A stretch of 64,000 nucleotides of DNA from Bolinopsis microptera (lineage: Eukaryota; Ctenophora; Tentaculata; Lobata; Bolinopsidae): contig NC_087078.1 in NCBI RefSeq assembly GCF_026151205.1, forward strand, positions 8,820,675 to 8,884,674, in the 5' to 3' direction. The notes beneath the pieces were generated by a model, which saw nothing but the letters and a program-made list of their open reading frames with translations, was not told where the DNA came from and searched no databases. Shown here piece by piece: positions 63,440 to 64,000 of this stretch. The translations under genes were made by a program, and so were the position numbers. Numbering within the stretch: the first letter of the stretch is position 1; every line of letters starts with the position of its first letter.

Positions 63440-64000
63440 TGTGAAACTTGGGAGATGAGCGGTTAGTTTAACAAACTTGGGAGATGAGCGGTTAGTTTAA
63501 CAAACTTGGGAGATGTACGGTTAGTTTAACGTGGCAGTAATATTATGGGCTGTTTTGTAGTTCAGGTGCATACCCAGCAATGTGATAATATATAGCCGCA
63601 GGTAATATTATGATTACGTAATAATAATATGTGAACGACCCCTAAATCAATTATTTATGTACATTATTGTAGAGAATTATCACTAAGATGTGGTTCACAA
63701 CATTACAATAATAATGTTAACTGTCTGATCAAGCTCTAGATCATAAAAAAGATTCAAGGAAAACTCTCAACTCAAAAGTGAATAAATTATGATAATATTA
63801 TAAAATATTTATACTCTTGAACACACGGTATAATTCATAAACTGTCACGAGAAGGAGTTCAAAAATCAAATAATTAAAATATTAAGAGTAAATATTATAC
63901 CTTAACACAAGTTATTAAACTTATCTTGTTGCAATAATATTTCTAAATTAAGAAATAGTGACAAAAATTCAACATGATATATCCGAACTTCATTAAAAGG
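63440..64000. other. PPIH 5' flank
   Basis: 63440-63525 holds three copies of a 32-base unit (AAACTTGGGAGATGAGCGGT then TAGTTTAACA). The rest is very AT-rich with no gene seen. Confidence 0.5.

Noticed and set aside
1-64000. tRNA, rRNA or snRNA genes
   Set aside because: I read for tRNA-like box A and box B pairs and known snRNA cores and found none convincing. A covariance-model search would be the proper test.

Overview
The window looks like a piece of nuclear genome from an invertebrate animal. The genes are split by short GT-AG introns, the base composition is AT-rich, and the recognisable proteins are eukaryotic: an RNA exosome subunit, RAD54, an ATP synthase assembly factor, a peroxisomal-type enoyl-CoA reductase, a spliceosomal cyclophilin, rhodopsin-like receptors and an RTE-type non-LTR retrotransposon. 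I cannot name the species. An early-branching marine animal such as a cnidarian is plausible, but that is inference.

Layout. 1-3.4 kb: a small Merlin-like DNA transposon and two unrecognised minus-strand genes. 3.4-16.9 kb: EXOSC2 (minus strand), whose roughly 9.5-kb second intron holds retrotransposon debris, a foldback repeat, a nested plus-strand lectin-like gene and a near-complete RTE element. 11.4-27.0 kb: two copies of a segment carrying the lectin-like gene, EXOSC2 exons 1-2 and the last four RAD54L exons, separated by a spacer with a 3.3-kb inverted-repeat element. 25.5-34.0 kb: RAD54L (minus strand, 16 exons, all traceable), with a nested plus-strand secreted protein gene. 34.6-38.9 kb: PECR-like and ATPAF2 (both minus). 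39.5-51.3 kb: five tandem minus-strand genes for EXD2-like 3'-5' exonucleases, interrupted by a 2.2-kb inverted-repeat element. 53.1-54.1 kb: ribokinase. 54.9-58.4 kb: a tandem pair of seven-transmembrane receptors. 58.6-60.2 kb: an F-box/LRR protein. 61.9-63.4 kb: PPIH.

Most genes are housekeeping and unrelated in function. What links them is how the introns have grown. At least nine exon-intron or exon-3'UTR boundaries have been tandemly duplicated together with a few bases of coding sequence and the splice site (or stop codon), giving minisatellites full of decoy junctions. Two of these arrays, plus isolated copies elsewhere, repeat an E-box (CACGTG) next to a CArG box (CCATATAAGG), which could act as a regulatory module. 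The EXD2-like cluster is the other notable feature: paralogues with C-terminal membrane anchors, one lacking two catalytic acidic residues and two carrying single frameshifts.

The segmental duplication left both flanking genes complete. Copy A supplies the start of EXOSC2 and copy B supplies the end of RAD54L. The copy B EXOSC2 exons and the copy A RAD54L exons are left over.
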